Below are positions 42,572-53,779 of a DNA stretch of 64,000 nt, piece by piece. The stretch is from the NCBI RefSeq assembly GCF_028640845.1, contig NC_080546.1, positions 83,792,257-83,856,256 on the forward strand, in the 5' to 3' direction. Under the pieces are notes generated by a model that saw only the letters and a list, made by a program, of their open reading frames with translations, had not been told where the DNA came from and searched no databases. Position 1 is the stretch's first letter, and every line of letters begins with the position of its first letter. The position numbers were made by a program, and so were the translations under genes. The stretch is from Ahaetulla prasina. Lineage: Eukaryota; Chordata; Lepidosauria; Squamata; Colubridae.

Positions 42572-42790
42572 TTATAGAATCATAGTATTGGAAGGACTTT
42601 GGAGGCCATCTAGTAGTCCAACTCTCTACCCAAGTCTTCATCTCATCTTGGTATGAAGTCTTCATATCCATCTTGGCATGAAGGTTGGTTGACTTATCTT
42701 TTTTTTTTTTTAAACCGCCAATGATGGAGCATCCACAATTCTGGAAGACCAGCTGTTCCACTTCTTAATAGCTCAGGAAATTTCTCCAAT
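42572..42790 (-). mobile_element. CR1 3' end, diverged
   Basis: ATTGGAAGGACTTTGGAGGCC ... GATGGAGCATCCACAATTC ... GAAATTTCTCC, with a duplicated TCTTCAT(C)... stretch at 42636-42680. Confidence 0.75.
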
Positions 42791-42799
42791 GCTAGTTTA

Positions 42800-43650
42800 A
42801 GCATTGACGCCAAAACCAAAACTCAAAGTATAATTACACTCCGATTTTTTTCTTTTTCTTTTGATGACTATAGGCCTGAAGCTGGTAGCTACGTATGTCT
42901 GAGCTTGCATTTTTGAAATGTATACAATAATCTCAGGAGGAGAAAGGTTGGTTGAATTGTCCAGCGGAAATCTTGTTAAGGGAGAATATTTGGAATGTGT
43001 GCCCCCATTTTAACTGGACCGCCCCCCCCCCCAGTGGGCAGAAAGTTTGGGTACCGCAGTTTTTGCAGGCAAACAACACAAGCATGACACATGATCTGTG
43101 AATTTTGCTTCCAAGGAAAGTCCTTAAAAACCACGGAAGCAGTTTTGTCTTTATTCTGAAAAAAATAAAGCGGATCCTACTTTGAAAAAAATAATAATAA
43201 ATCCAAACATTTTATAAGCTAACTGACGAAAATAATCTGGGATACGTGCATAGGTTTTAATAAAGGAGCAAGGAGCAAACTGGAGCCTATAAACCCTCTA
43301 ATTACATTAAAATTATTTGAAAGGAATAGTTAGAATGGATTTCTACGGAAAACATTTGTTTCGTTTTGGAAATAATTTGTGCAACGTATTCCTTGACAAC
43401 AATTGGGCTGTAAGCTCGAAGTTCTGCATTTCTCAAGTCACTTGTTACAACCAATTATTAGCTGGGATCTCGGATGATAACTGGTAGGTTTAATCAGCTG
43501 ATTTTTTAAAAGAACATTTTCTTCTGTTCAAAAAGAGAAGGTTAGATAGTGTTGTGAACGTGAATTTGGGCACACTCTGGGAGACAATGGGGGACAGGGG
43601 TGCTACGGTCCATGGGCTCATGAAGAGCGGGGCACAACTTAGGGGATGAA
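42800..43650. other. No recognised gene or repeat
   Basis: AT-rich intron sequence with a C-run at 43022-43032. Confidence 0.4.
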
Positions 43651-43754
43651 CAAAAACAGCAGAATGTGTGGGAAGACTCTCAGTCATCCAGGTGATGGTG
43701 GTGGTTGTTGTTTTCCCCCCAAAAGGCAACTGAACTTTGTTTTTCTTTGAAGGC

Positions 43755-44508
43755 CAATGGCAGTTCGGACCGGTTCGGGTGAACCGGTAGCGGTGACCTG
43801 TGGGTGGGCCTACCAACCCACCCTGGCAGAATGCCGTCCTATTTAGCCACATTTTCTAAGCCGCACATATGTGTGCAAGCCGTGTGCACGAGGAAAGCGC
43901 ATGCGTGTAAGAGACACATGCTGTTCTGTCCTCCCTTGCCTCCGTCCGAGTGATGGCTTAATTAGCCGGCACTATCAGCTCTGGCAGCAAACTAGCAAGC
44001 GTCTCCCAAGTGACTCTGTTATCTCCCTTGATGCCGATGAGTCACCCAGGAACAAACAGTACTTCAGCTCTTAGTTAACCAGTTGATTTTGCCTGCTACG
44101 AAGAGGCATATCAGCCCTCGCTGGTTTTATATCCTGTGGGGTGTGACTCCATGACTCAGCACTTCCTAGGCCTGCCCCACCCCTGCTTCTGTTGTTCCCT
44201 CCTCTCCTGCCTACGAAACCTAGGGTCCAGCCAGGCCTGATTGCCATCATCCGGGTCTGGAGGCGTGGCCTGGGGTTGGAAAGAGTCAGAGGACGGAGGC
44301 CTCATTATCTCCTCCACCTGGCCTGCCTCTGGCTCCTGGAGCTGAGCCAGGGAAGCCGGTGCTCCCGAGGTAAGTCCTGATGGCCCTTCCCCCTCACTTT
44401 CCAAGTCACTTTCCGGCAGGGTGCCCGGCTCGGGGGGCGCAGACACAACACATGCATATTTTCGATGCACGGCGAACTGATGGTAAAATTATGTGAAACC
44501 CACCTGTG
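43755..44508. mobile_element. hAT-type MITE hosting a solo LTR
   Basis: Starts CAATGGCAGTTCGGACC, ends GTGAAACCCACCTGTG. Flanks TTGAAGGC and TTGAAGAC (7/8). Ends have drifted from CAG...CTG. Confidence 0.75.
43922..44450 (-). mobile_element. Solo LTR, family A, perfect 5-bp duplication
   Basis: TGTTCTGTCC ... AGACACAACA, 529 bp; CATGC at 43917-43921 and 44451-44455. Minus strand: TATA-like TATAAAACC at about 44130, and the conserved tail WLDPRFRRQERREQQKQG ending at about 44156. Confidence 0.93.
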
Positions 44509-44898
44509 TTGAAGACATTTCGCTTCTCATCCAAGAAGCTTCTTCAGTTCCGACTGAATGATGGAGAATGGCAACATTCCTTGCTGCCATCTGGGTAGTT
44601 ATCACTTTTTTGGAGACTCGTTGTAGGTCACTTGGAGATTTATCTGTGCCCTCAGGGTCACCTGAAATAGGTGTGGAACCTTCTTGGAATTGCTGAAATG
44701 GATGAGAAGCAAAATATCTACAAGGAAAAAACGAAGTCCAGTTGCCTTTTGGAAGTGAAAAAAAAAGAAAGAAAAGCACATTTGGAAAAACAGCAACAGA
44801 ATATTTTCTTACAGCTTTATTTTATCGGATGTCCACTTTAAGAAAGGTAGAAAATCTTCTACCAACCGACCAATTAGTATGTTATTTCCGTTCTGTTT

Positions 44899-45595
44899 GT
44901 TTGTTTGTTTGTTTATTTATTTGTCACAACAGTATATATAAGCATAAGCATGAAATTACTATATGATATATAAGCTTATATATATAAGCATAAGTATGTA
45001 ATAACTATACGAAATTGGATACAATCAAGGGAACATTAGGACAGGAACGGTAGGCACGCTGGTGCTCTTATGCACGCCCCTTACAGATCTCTTAGGAATG
45101 GGGTGAGGTCAATAGTAGATAGTCTTTGGTTGAAGCTTTGGGGATTTTGGGAAGAGACCACAGAGTCAGGTAGTGCATTCCAGGCATTAACAACTCTTTT
45201 ACTGAAGTCATATTTTCTGCAATCAAGATTGGAGCGGTTCACATTAAGCTTAAATCTATTGTGTGCTCGTGTATTGTTGTGATTGAAGCTGAAGTAGTCT
45301 TCAACAGGAAGGACATTGTAACAGATGATTCTGTGAGTTAAACTCAGGTCATGTCGAAGGCGGCGTAGTTCTAAATTTTCTAAACCCAGGATTTCAAGTC
45401 TGGTGGCATTAGGTATTTTGTTGTAAACAGAGGAGTGGAGAAGTCCTCTTCTAAAATATTTCTGGACACACTCGATCGTATTTATGTCCGAAATGAGGTA
45501 TGGGTTCCAGACAGGTGGGCTGTATTCAAGAATTGGTCTAGCAAATGTTTTATATGCTCTGGTTAGTAGTGTAATCTTTCTGTCTTTATAGATTT
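44899..45595 (-). mobile_element. Jockey-superfamily LINE (Rex-like) 3' part
   Basis: Reverse complement of a frame with ILGLENLELRRLRHDLS-type sequence and PFLRDL-type end; 3' UTR has GGGCGTGCATAAGAG and (ATAT) stretches, with an (AAAC)n tail at 44899-44920. 5' truncated at the same place as the 62347 copy. Confidence 0.8.
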
Positions 45596-45599
45596 GTCC

Positions 45600-46215
45600 T
45601 TCTGGGTCTTCTTTCTTTTAAAAATCCATACAAGTAAAAGGAGACATCACCAATTCTTAACAATACAGGCAAAAGAAAATGTATTTTTTCCCCCGCAAGT
45701 CCAATCCAACTATAATTATATTATGCTTAGATTGCTAATAGTGGCTGATATGTTTATTAGTGGAAGGAGGTCAACTCTTCTTCTGAAGGGCTAGTTGGAA
45801 CTTAACCTTCTAATTTCCCATTTTGTCTGTGCCGATACGGACCTGGCTTTATTGTGGAAACTGATCTGCATCACGTGAGAACAATTGTGGAGCCACATTT
45901 TCTTGTGCGCTTCGTGAAAATTGTAATTTCTCACGTTCTAGCCCTTTACGCGGTCTTTCCCCCCTCCCCCGTTGCTTATGGTGGAGGAACCAGTGAGAAC
46001 CAAGGCAAAGATTTGAGTCAGTGAAGGAATCTCGTCCAGTTAACTGTTAGCTATGATTTTCTTCAAATTTTTAAAAGTGAAATACTTATTTCTGCTTTTC
46101 TTTATTTTTTTGGGTGGGGGACGTCAATGGACATTTTACTATAGTCTTAAAGTAAAAATCAAAAGGAAACATCCTTATAGCCTTGGGAAAAGATGTCAGA
46201 AGTCATTTTTAGTAT
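45600..46215. other. No recognised gene or repeat
   Basis: AT-rich intron sequence. Confidence 0.4.
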
Positions 46216-46219
46216 ATAT

Positions 46220-46658
46220 TTGTGTTTTCCTCCCTCCCTCCCTCCCTTCCCTCCTTCCTTGTCACAATTCTATCTCTATTCTCCTTTACTTCCTCCCTCG
46301 CTCAATCTATTAATTTCCTTCCTTCCTTCCCTCCCACCCACCCTCCCTCCATCTATTTTCTTTCCTTCCTTCCTTCCTTCCTTCCTTCCTTCCTTCCTTC
46401 CTTCCTTCCTTCCTTCCTTCCTTCCTTCCTTCCTTCCTTCCTTGTCAAAATTCTCTATTCTCCTTCACTCCCCACTCCATCCTCCATCTATTAATTTCTT
46501 TCCTTCCCTCCCTCCCTCCCTCCCACCCTCCCTCCATCTATTCATTTTCTTCCTTCCTTCCTTCCTTCCTTCCTTCCTTCCTTCCTTCCTTCCTTCCTTC
46601 CTCCTCCTCCTCCCTCCTCCCTCCTCCCTCCTCCCTCCCTCCCTCCCTCCCTCCCTTG
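46220..46658. repeat. (CTTC)n/(CTCC)n array with a duplicated unit
   Basis: Three blocks of CTTC/CTCC separated by related spacers (GTCACAATTCT...TATTCTCC, TCCATCTATTAATTTC). The spacer plus flanking repeat occurs three times, so the array has a higher-order period of roughly 190 bases. Confidence 0.9.
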
Positions 46659-47073
46659 TCACAATTCTCTCTCTATTCTCCTTTTATGCCTTAATGTTTC
46701 TTTTGATTGTTGGTTTATGTTGGCTTTTCTGTGTATGCTGTGTAAAAAAACGTAATCAAATTATTTGAAGCAAAATTTGACATGCCGTATTACATAGCTT
46801 TTGCGAAGATGTAACACGGGAATCCAGTCCTGTGAATATCCGTCGAAATGAAAGCGAAGCTAGAGCTAGCTTAATTCTTTTGGTTTCAGCAAGTTTATTC
46901 TAAAGGAAATAAAAGGTTGATTGCTTCTCAAGGTATTTTATAGGAACACTGTGTACTAAATTTAGGGCATTGTTTTTACTTGTCTTGCGCCTACTATATA
47001 AAGCAGCGGATCTCCTACAACTCAACAGTAATCTTCTTGGTGAATAATGCTAGCAAATATAAGGGGATAGGTT

Positions 47074-48084
47074 CAGGGATGGGCTTCAAAAATTTTAGCA
47101 AGGGGTTCTCTGTCCAGTTGCTTGGTGGGCGTGGCCATGGTGGACGTGGCCTAGTCAGCGTCCTGCACCACAGGAGGGGGTGATTTTGCTCCGGAGGCTC
47201 TCCTCAAGCCTCTGGGAGGGAGAAAACAGCATCCCCATGCTCTGGAGGCCCTCTGGAGGCCAGAAACGGGCCCATTTCCAGCCTTCCTGAACTTCCAGTA
47301 GCGTTGTGGTCCATCAACAGCCTACGGAGCTGGCAACGGAGTCAGACAGCGATGAGGCTGAGGTGAGGCGAGGGCCATGGGGAAGTGAGGTGCAGACTCC
47401 AGAGCCTCCAGAGATTGATAGTAGTGAGGCAGAGGAACAGGAGGAGCCTGTTCCTAATGCACGCATGAGAAGAGCTGCCAGAAGGCAAGAGCAGCTCAAG
47501 CAGAGAGGATAACTCAGGAGTAGGGCCAAGAGATGATTGGCCCCTCCCATAAGACTTAAAACAGACCAGCTCTGGCGTTTGAGCTTTGCTGGAAAATAAC
47601 ATTGGTACCTGTGTCTTCTGCTTCGTCTTCTGCTTCATCTTCTGCTTCGTCTATGTCTTTGTTTTTGTGGCTTCTGGACATTTGCCAGGAAGGGCCTTTG
47701 GAAGTTTGCCTAATTGGACTAAGGTTTGTGAGATAACTGAGGAATTTGTGTTGGGAGGCATTTGTTTTACTTTGAGTTGAACGACGCTGGGAATGAAGTA
47801 ATTCCCAGCTGTTCAAATAAAGTTTGTTTTTCCACGGACTAAGTTTATTACTACCTACTTGGGCCTGGGTCACAACAGGTAGGCCTGTTTTTTGCCCTCC
47901 CCAAGCTTCCGCATGCGCCCTGCACTTACCTGAATCCAAAACAGGCCGTGTGAGGACTCCTAGGAGGAGACGGGTGCGATGAGCGGGGCCAGCCAGGGGT
48001 GGGATTTAGGGGTTCTCCGAACTGCACAGTATCATAGCTAAAGGTTCTCCCGAACCCCTGCGAACCTCCAGCAGTCCACCCCTG
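47074..48084. mobile_element. hAT-type MITE hosting a solo LTR
   Basis: CAGGGATGGGCTTCAAA ... CCAGCAGTCCACCCCTG; flanks GATAGGTT and GATAAGCT (6/8). The right interior has GGTTCTCCGAACTGC. Confidence 0.8.
47302..47877 (+). mobile_element. Solo LTR, family B
   Basis: CGTTGTGGTCCATC ... GGTCACAACA, 576 bp; flanks AGTAG and GGTAG (4/5). Open frame from the LTR start to ARMRRAARRQEQLKQRG and stop at 47512; CTTAAAAC, AATAAAG signal at about 47816. Carries a TCTTCTGCTTCG(T/A) repeat at 47615-47655. Confidence 0.9.
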
Positions 48085-48740
48085 GATAAGCTGTAAATTT
48101 CCTTTTTTAATCAACTAGTTTTAAAAAGCTTTGTGTTTTATGAGACTTTATGATCTCCCATTGATGCAACAACAACAACAACAACAACAACAACCGTGCC
48201 TCTCCTCTAAGAGGGATTTTGGGATTTCTGAAATAAATCCTCAGACTTGAGCGACTTTTCACAAGGGACTGTATATTTTGGAGTAGCACTTTTACAGTGA
48301 CAAACGAATGATACCAAACGTGCTTCTTGCAGCCGTTCGCAAACTTCATTTGATTCCGGCTAAATGGAAAACAGCGACCCTGTAGGATCATCTCCCTTGT
48401 AATCATCTTTGCTTTCCAATTCTGAATTTTTTTCTCTCGAATATTCTTTGAGGAAAATGGGACCTGCAACACAGCTGGGTTTTAGTTAATTTTGGTATTA
48501 ACTGCAGTTGCTTCTAATCCAATTGCCTGGAACGAAATAAATATCATGACACCGAGACCCCTGGTAGGCGATCTTACCAAGATTTAGGTTTAGCGATGCA
48601 GTTGAGTCTTGTTCCTTCAGCCCACAGTTAATTGGACTTAAAAGTGCATTGCCCTGGGAAATTTGATCTCAACAGACATGTCCGCTGTGTCTCTGTCTTA
48701 ATAATAAATGTGCTGATGATCTACATGTACTGTTTTGTAA
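48085..48740. other. (AAC)n at 48166-48193, otherwise unrecognised
   Basis: Short trinucleotide run in unique-looking sequence. Confidence 0.4.
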
Positions 48741-48743
48741 GTT

Positions 48744-49320
48744 ACCGTATTTTTCGGAGTATAAGACGCACCGGAGTATAAGATGCGCCTTAGTTTTTGG
48801 GGAGGAAAATAAGAAAAAAGCTGATTGGCAGGTGGATCGGCCTCCTGGAATACCCCCAATCAGCTGTTCCCAGAGGTGAATTTTAGCAACAGGTTCCTTG
48901 GTTGTGAGCTCTGTGCCTTGCTTTTTCTTTTTTTTCCTGCCTCTGAAACTTCTAAAACTTGGTTTCGGAAAAAACTTTTTTCTGCCTCTGAAAGCCTCCA
49001 AAACAGCTTCAGAAAAAAAAGCCTCTGAAGCTCTGTTTGGAGGCTTCTTTCCTGAAGCTCTGTTTGGAGGCTTTTTTTTTCCCCTGAAGCTCTGTTTGGG
49101 AGTTTCTTTTCTGAAGCTTAGTTTCTGATGCTTTTTTCAGCCTCTGAAACCTTCTTATGCAGGAAAATGGAAGACCATCTCTTCCAGTTTCTGGTGCTGC
49201 CACATGCAAAAAGGCCAGCTGATCATCGCGTGCGCATGCGTGCCAGAAACCCGAAAGAGGAACGGGCAACGCCGCACATGCCATCGCTCCCTGTGCCACT
49301 TCAGGAACCTTTGCCATAGG
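48744..49320. repeat. Interspersed repeats of uncertain class
   Basis: ACCGTATTTTTCGGAGTATA at 48747 is a word found in many reptile repeats. From about 48856 a CAGAGGTGAATTTTAGCAAC start suggests a hAT MITE. 49000-49110 has a tandem GAAGCTCTGTTTGGAGGCTT unit, three copies. 49225 has GCGCATGCGTGCCAGAAA, shared with 5310. Confidence 0.5.
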
Positions 49321-49324
49321 TTTG

Positions 49325-49944
49325 CCATCACAGTTCTAGAAGGAAGATATGGTTTCTCACCAATCCCTTTTATTTCAAACCTTGAATTCAACCCATAATT
49401 GGCCATGTCGTTACGCCAGGGGAACAATTTCAATAAATATGACCATACGGCACTATTTTCATAACCAAACATTGCCAGAACAGACACTGCAGTTTCGTTA
49501 ACCTACATGCAGCTTCCTTATAACAGTGGTTAAGACTGTGGCCGGGAATCTGAGTTGGTCCTTCCGAAATATGTCAGCTTCTCTGATTACATTTGGAATA
49601 TCCACCGAAATAAAATTTGGTAAACTAAGTCAGTGCGTTTTTAGTAAATATTTTGAGTTCTATGCTTACTTATATTTGTGTAATTCGTGTGGGAGATGAT
49701 TATTTTCAGTGTGCATGCTTGCTGAGGATGATTTTAACGTTCTTTGCTTTGCTGAAGTTTTATTTATAGGACATACAGTAAAATAAGCCAGAGCTCTGTC
49801 CTTGTTTCACACCAATCTATCAAACTATTGCATTCTCAAAAAAAAATAATCACCCCAAAATAGGAGCAAATTTAATTCTCAAAGGTTGTGGTCTAGAATT
49901 TCAGCTGTCATAATAGGTAGATTATTTATCTCCATTCCATAGGG
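49325..49944. other. No recognised gene or repeat
   Basis: AT-rich intron sequence. Confidence 0.4.
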
Positions 49945-49949
49945 CTGGC

Positions 49950-50565
49950 TGTTGTGGTCCACCAGCAGCCCGTGGAGCTAACAGCAATGTTGGACAGTGA
50001 TGAGGCTGGGGAGGACCATGGGCCAGTCCTGGATTTTGGGGAAGGTCTGGACGAGGGCTCTGCATTGAAAGCAGAGATGGGGCCAGGGCCATCTGGGAGC
50101 AATGCACGGGCACCGGAGCCTCCAGAGGCAGACAGCAGAGAGGCAGAGGAACAGGAGGAGCCTGTTCCTAGTGCACGCATGCAAAGAGCTGCCAGAAGGC
50201 AAGAGCAGCTAAAGCAAAAAGGATGACTTGGGAGTAAGGCCAGGAGATGATTGGCTCCTCCCATAAGGCTTAAAAGAGCAGCAATGGCTCTTGGGCTCTT
50301 TGTGGGAAAGCAACGTTGCTACATTTGTTTCTAGCTGGTGTCTCTTGTGTCTGAACTTTGTGGGGCTTTGCCAAGAAAAGCCTTTGGCTGGGTGCCAAAG
50401 AAGACAAAGGTTTGTGATAAGGCCGAAGGACTTTTTCTGAAGGATTTGTTTTGGACTTAATTTGGACTAAGCTGAGAATGAAGTAATTCTCAGCTGTTTT
50501 AATAAAATATGTTTGTTTAGGACTGATTGTGTCTGATAATAACTACTTGGGCCTAGGTCACAACA
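49950..50565 (+). mobile_element. Solo LTR, family B, perfect 5-bp duplication
   Basis: TGTTGTGGTCCACC ... GGTCACAACA, 616 bp, with CTGGC at 49945-49949 and 50566-50570. Ends are 7-bp inverted (TGTTGTG/CACAACA). Open frame from the first bases to QRAARRQEQLKQKG and stop at 50226; CTTAAAAG, AATAAAA signal at about 50501. Confidence 0.96.
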
Positions 50566-50570
50566 CTGGC

Positions 50571-51470
50571 AGAGTTCCGAGACCTAAAGCTAGGATATCT
50601 TCCAAGCATTTTTTTTTTTAATGTAATATTCTGGATTCCTTGCCTCCATTTGTCTTCTCACCTCTGCCTCTTTCTCTACCTGTCTTTACTGAGAAAGAAG
50701 CCATTGGCAATTTTTCTGGCTCAATTATTTATTTATTTCTCTGGGGTGGGGAGGGTGGGCGGGCCACCCTACAAGTTGCTATTACCAGTTCGCCTGAACC
50801 GGTTTGAACCGACGGAACACCACCCCTGGTTCTAATCATTTAAAAGACTGGATGAAGTAGGATTAGAAAGAATGTTTGCTTTCAAAATGGCAGCCCTAAT
50901 TTTTTACCATTGTTGTCACGTTATCTTTCTCCATTTCCCATATATGAAACAATGTCAGTGATGAAATGCCTAGGTGAAATACCTAATTTCATTTCTCTTG
51001 GGTAAAAGTTCTGGTCCTTTTTTTAAAAAACTTTTTAATCAATTTAAAAGCATTACAGTATAAAAGTTATTATATTTACTGTAAGGCCTTGATTTGATGG
51101 ACATTCAGGCAAGTGCTTTGTTTAAGTGGAATGTCCGTTAAATTCAAATTTATGTTTTTGGAATCATCAAAGCCATTTCCCTAATTAAAAATGGTGTAAA
51201 TTTCTGCAAATGTATATTTTTTTGCATAATAACATAATTGTGGTAATTAAATTTATGATAAGCATCCAAACCATGTTGATGCAGTGGGCATGGTCAATCA
51301 TTCTGGTCATTTCTGGATGGATAATTTGACCGTTGTATCTGAAGCCTGTTAAATCAAGTTTTGATAAATCTAGGTTATTGGTTTATCAAAATGTTGTGCT
51401 ATAGGTGAAGATGCAGAAGAGAAACAGTGATGAGTGTCAGGCTTAAAAATAGAACAGTTCGAGACTAAAG
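50571..51470. other. Mostly unrecognised; MITE remnant near 50765-50830
   Basis: CCAGTTCGCCTGAACCGG and ACACCACCCCTGG at 50785-50830 are a hAT MITE right end. The rest is AT-rich. Confidence 0.4.
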
Positions 51471-51477
51471 GTAAAGG

Positions 51478-51816
51478 TTCCCTTTGCACATATGTGCTAG
51501 TCGTTCCTGACTCTAGGGGGCAGTGCTCATCTTTGTTTCAAAGCCGAAGAGCCAGCACTGTTCAAAGACGTCTCTGTGGTCATGTGGCCGGCATGACTAA
51601 ATGCCAAAGGTGCATGAAACGCTGTTAACTTCCCACCAAAAGTGACCACTATTTTTCTACTTGCATTTTGTACATGCTTTCGAATTACTAGGTTGGCAGA
51701 AGCTGGGACAAGTAATGGGAGCTCACCCCGTTACGCGGCACTAAGGATTCAAACTGCTAAACTGCCAACCTTTCGATTGACAATCTCAGCGTCTTATCCT
51801 CTGAGCCACTGTGTTA
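51478..51816 (-). mobile_element. Sauria SINE, minus strand
   Basis: (CTTTAC) tail reversed, CATATGTGCTAGTCGTTCC, GGTCATGTGGCCGGCATGAC, TTGGCAGAAGCTGGGACAAG and the head GAGCCACTGTGTT. GAGACTA at 51471-51477 and 51817-51823. More diverged than the 57019 copy. Confidence 0.92.
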
Positions 51817-52003
51817 GAGACTACAAAGGTTGAAAAATAGCTTTGTATTCCATTCTAGGACATAGAGGCAAAGATACAGTTAATGAAATGTTGTCTTTTT
51901 TGGTATTAACTTCTTGGTAGTATTTTTTTTTTGATCTACAAATGTCCTTCTCTTTAACCAGCATCTGGTTTGCACAAATATCCTGTTATTGAAAGCTCTA
52001 CAT

Positions 52004-52499
52004 CAGGGGTAGTCAATCTTTTTATATCTACTGCCCACTTTTGTATCTCTGTTAGTAGTAAAATTTTCTAACCGCCCACCGGTTCCACAGTAATGCGCCA
52101 TGTATCATCATCCACGCATGCCTCTAGCGCATCGTGGATTGTGTTTGGGAGGGCGCTGGATACGAGCTCTGCTTGTTTGTTACAGCTGGGTGGTGTAGGG
52201 GGAGATGTGCAAGCTATTCTGGGATGAGGCTCTTTTTGTTTGCGGTCGCACTATAGCGCCATTTAGTTTCACTTACGTAACGTGAACTAAACTTATGCGC
52301 GGGCAATACAAATAGTACATTTTCAGAAATTTAAATAGTCACGGGGAATTTTATGAAAACCTAATGAAAATGTTTTTAAATAATGCTATGAAATTTTTTT
52401 AAAAACTCAATTAAATTAAAAAAAAGGAAAGTGCTACAGTATCGGACAAAACCCCTACCGCCCACTCGTGGGCGGTATGGACCAGGTTGACTACTACTG
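52004..52499. mobile_element. hAT element, same family as 35737, perfect 8-bp duplication
   Basis: 496 bp, CAGGGGTAGTCAATC ... GGTTGACTACTACTG with CTCTACAT at 51996-52003 and 52500-52507. Opposite orientation to 35737-36246; shares GCACTATAGCGCCATTTAG and the CTACCGCCCACTCGTGGGC palindrome. Confidence 0.96.
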
Positions 52500-52856
52500 C
52501 TCTACATGGTAGTGGGATTGATAAAGCAGATGCAATGTTCTCTCTATACTAATTAGACAATGTGGATGGACACTAAGAGTGTCTGTGTAGGATTTGGTGA
52601 TATTTAGCAATGGAGGAACTTTGGAGGAAGCTGTTTTGGACAGTCTCTGTTGCTTCGGACTGCTTTGGTTGAAAGGTATCCCCAGCAGAAGTGCCCAGTG
52701 GGTTGCACAGAGGGTGTGAGATGGGATGCAATCTCTAAAATGTTTCTTGATAATGTTTTGGATGGCGGAGGCAGCGGAGAACACGAGCCTGTGAAGCAGG
52801 GATGTCTGTCGCCAGCGCTGAATGTCTTTTGAGGTGGAGACATTTTGATCAAAAGA

Positions 52857-53156
52857 GGAATAGAATAGAATAATAGAAAGAATGGAATGGAATGGAATGG
52901 AATGGAATGGAATGGAATGGAATGGAATGGAATAGAATAGAATAGAATAGAATAGAATAGAATAGAATAGAATAGAATAGAATAGAATAGAATAGAATAG
53001 AATAGAATAGAACAGAACAGAACAGAACAGAACAGAACAGAACAATAGAAAGAATGGAATGGAATGGAATAGAATGGAATAGAATGGACTAGACTAGACT
53101 AGACTAGACTAGACTAGAACAGAACAGAACAGAACAGAACAGAACAGAACAGAACA
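52857..53156. repeat. Pentanucleotide array with variant blocks
   Basis: AATAG, GAATG, AACAG, AATGG and ACTAG blocks, each several units long, about 300 bases, abutting a CR1 3' end at 53157. Confidence 0.97.
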
Positions 53157-53252
53157 ATAGAGTGGGAAGGGATCTTGGAGGTCTTCTAGTTCAACCCCCT
53201 GCTCAGACCAGGAACCCTACACCACTTCAGACAAATGATTACAAGGAAACCA
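53157..53252 (-). mobile_element. CR1 3' terminus
   Basis: GAAGGGATCTTGGAGGTC ... ACCACTTCAGACAAATGATT. Confidence 0.85.
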
Positions 53253-53547
53253 TTTGCGGGTCAACCACTAGGCTAACGGCCAATCCATATAGAGTGTCAC
53301 TATCCTCTATTTTGTTTGCTAATGTTTGTTTGCTTAGAGCCTAAAATGGTTTACATGAAGCTAGAGTTAATAGCAAACCAGCGGGCGAAAAACTGCTGTG
53401 TCCTCATTGCAATGGAAACTTGGTTAAAGCATTCCGTTAGCTCGGGTAGACTTTTCAATATTACAGCTTATTTTCTTTTGATAGCGGGCATCAGAATTTC
53501 ATTTTTTAATGTGTCTAGTGTGTTCATGGAAAAAATGACAACAAAGG

Positions 53548-53778
53548 TACTCTTCCCTTCTTTTCCCTTCCCTTCCCTTCCCTTCCCTCTTTGCTTCCCT
53601 TCCATATTCTCTTCTCTTCTCTTCCCATCCCTTCCCTTCCCTTCCCTCTTTGCTTCCCTTCCATATTCTCTTCTCTTCTCTTCTCTTCTCTTCTCTTCTC
53701 TTCTCTTCTCTTCTCTTCTCTCCTCTCCTCTCCTCTCCTCTCCTCTCCTCTCCTCTCCTCTCCTCTCCTCTCCTCTCC
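53548..53778. repeat. (CCCTT)n/(TCTCT)n array with duplicated segment
   Basis: CTTCCC units, then TCTCTTCTCT and TCTCC units. A CTCTTTGCTTCCCTTCCATA stretch occurs twice (53588 and 53647), so a 59-base unit has duplicated. Confidence 0.95.
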
Positions 53779-53779
53779 A

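Larger units (their letters stand above)
43655..44790. mobile_element. Penelope-like P2 repeat, split by a MITE that holds an LTR
   Basis: Left: CTCAGTCATCCAGGTGATGG and AAGGCAACTGAACTTTG. After the MITE: GAAGACATTTCGCTTCTCAT, CCAAGAAGCTTCTTCAG (44511-44547). Further right (44690-44765) GATGAGAAGCAAAATATC and CCAGTTGCCTTTTGG repeat parts in inverted order, as in tail-to-tail Penelope insertions. Confidence 0.65.
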
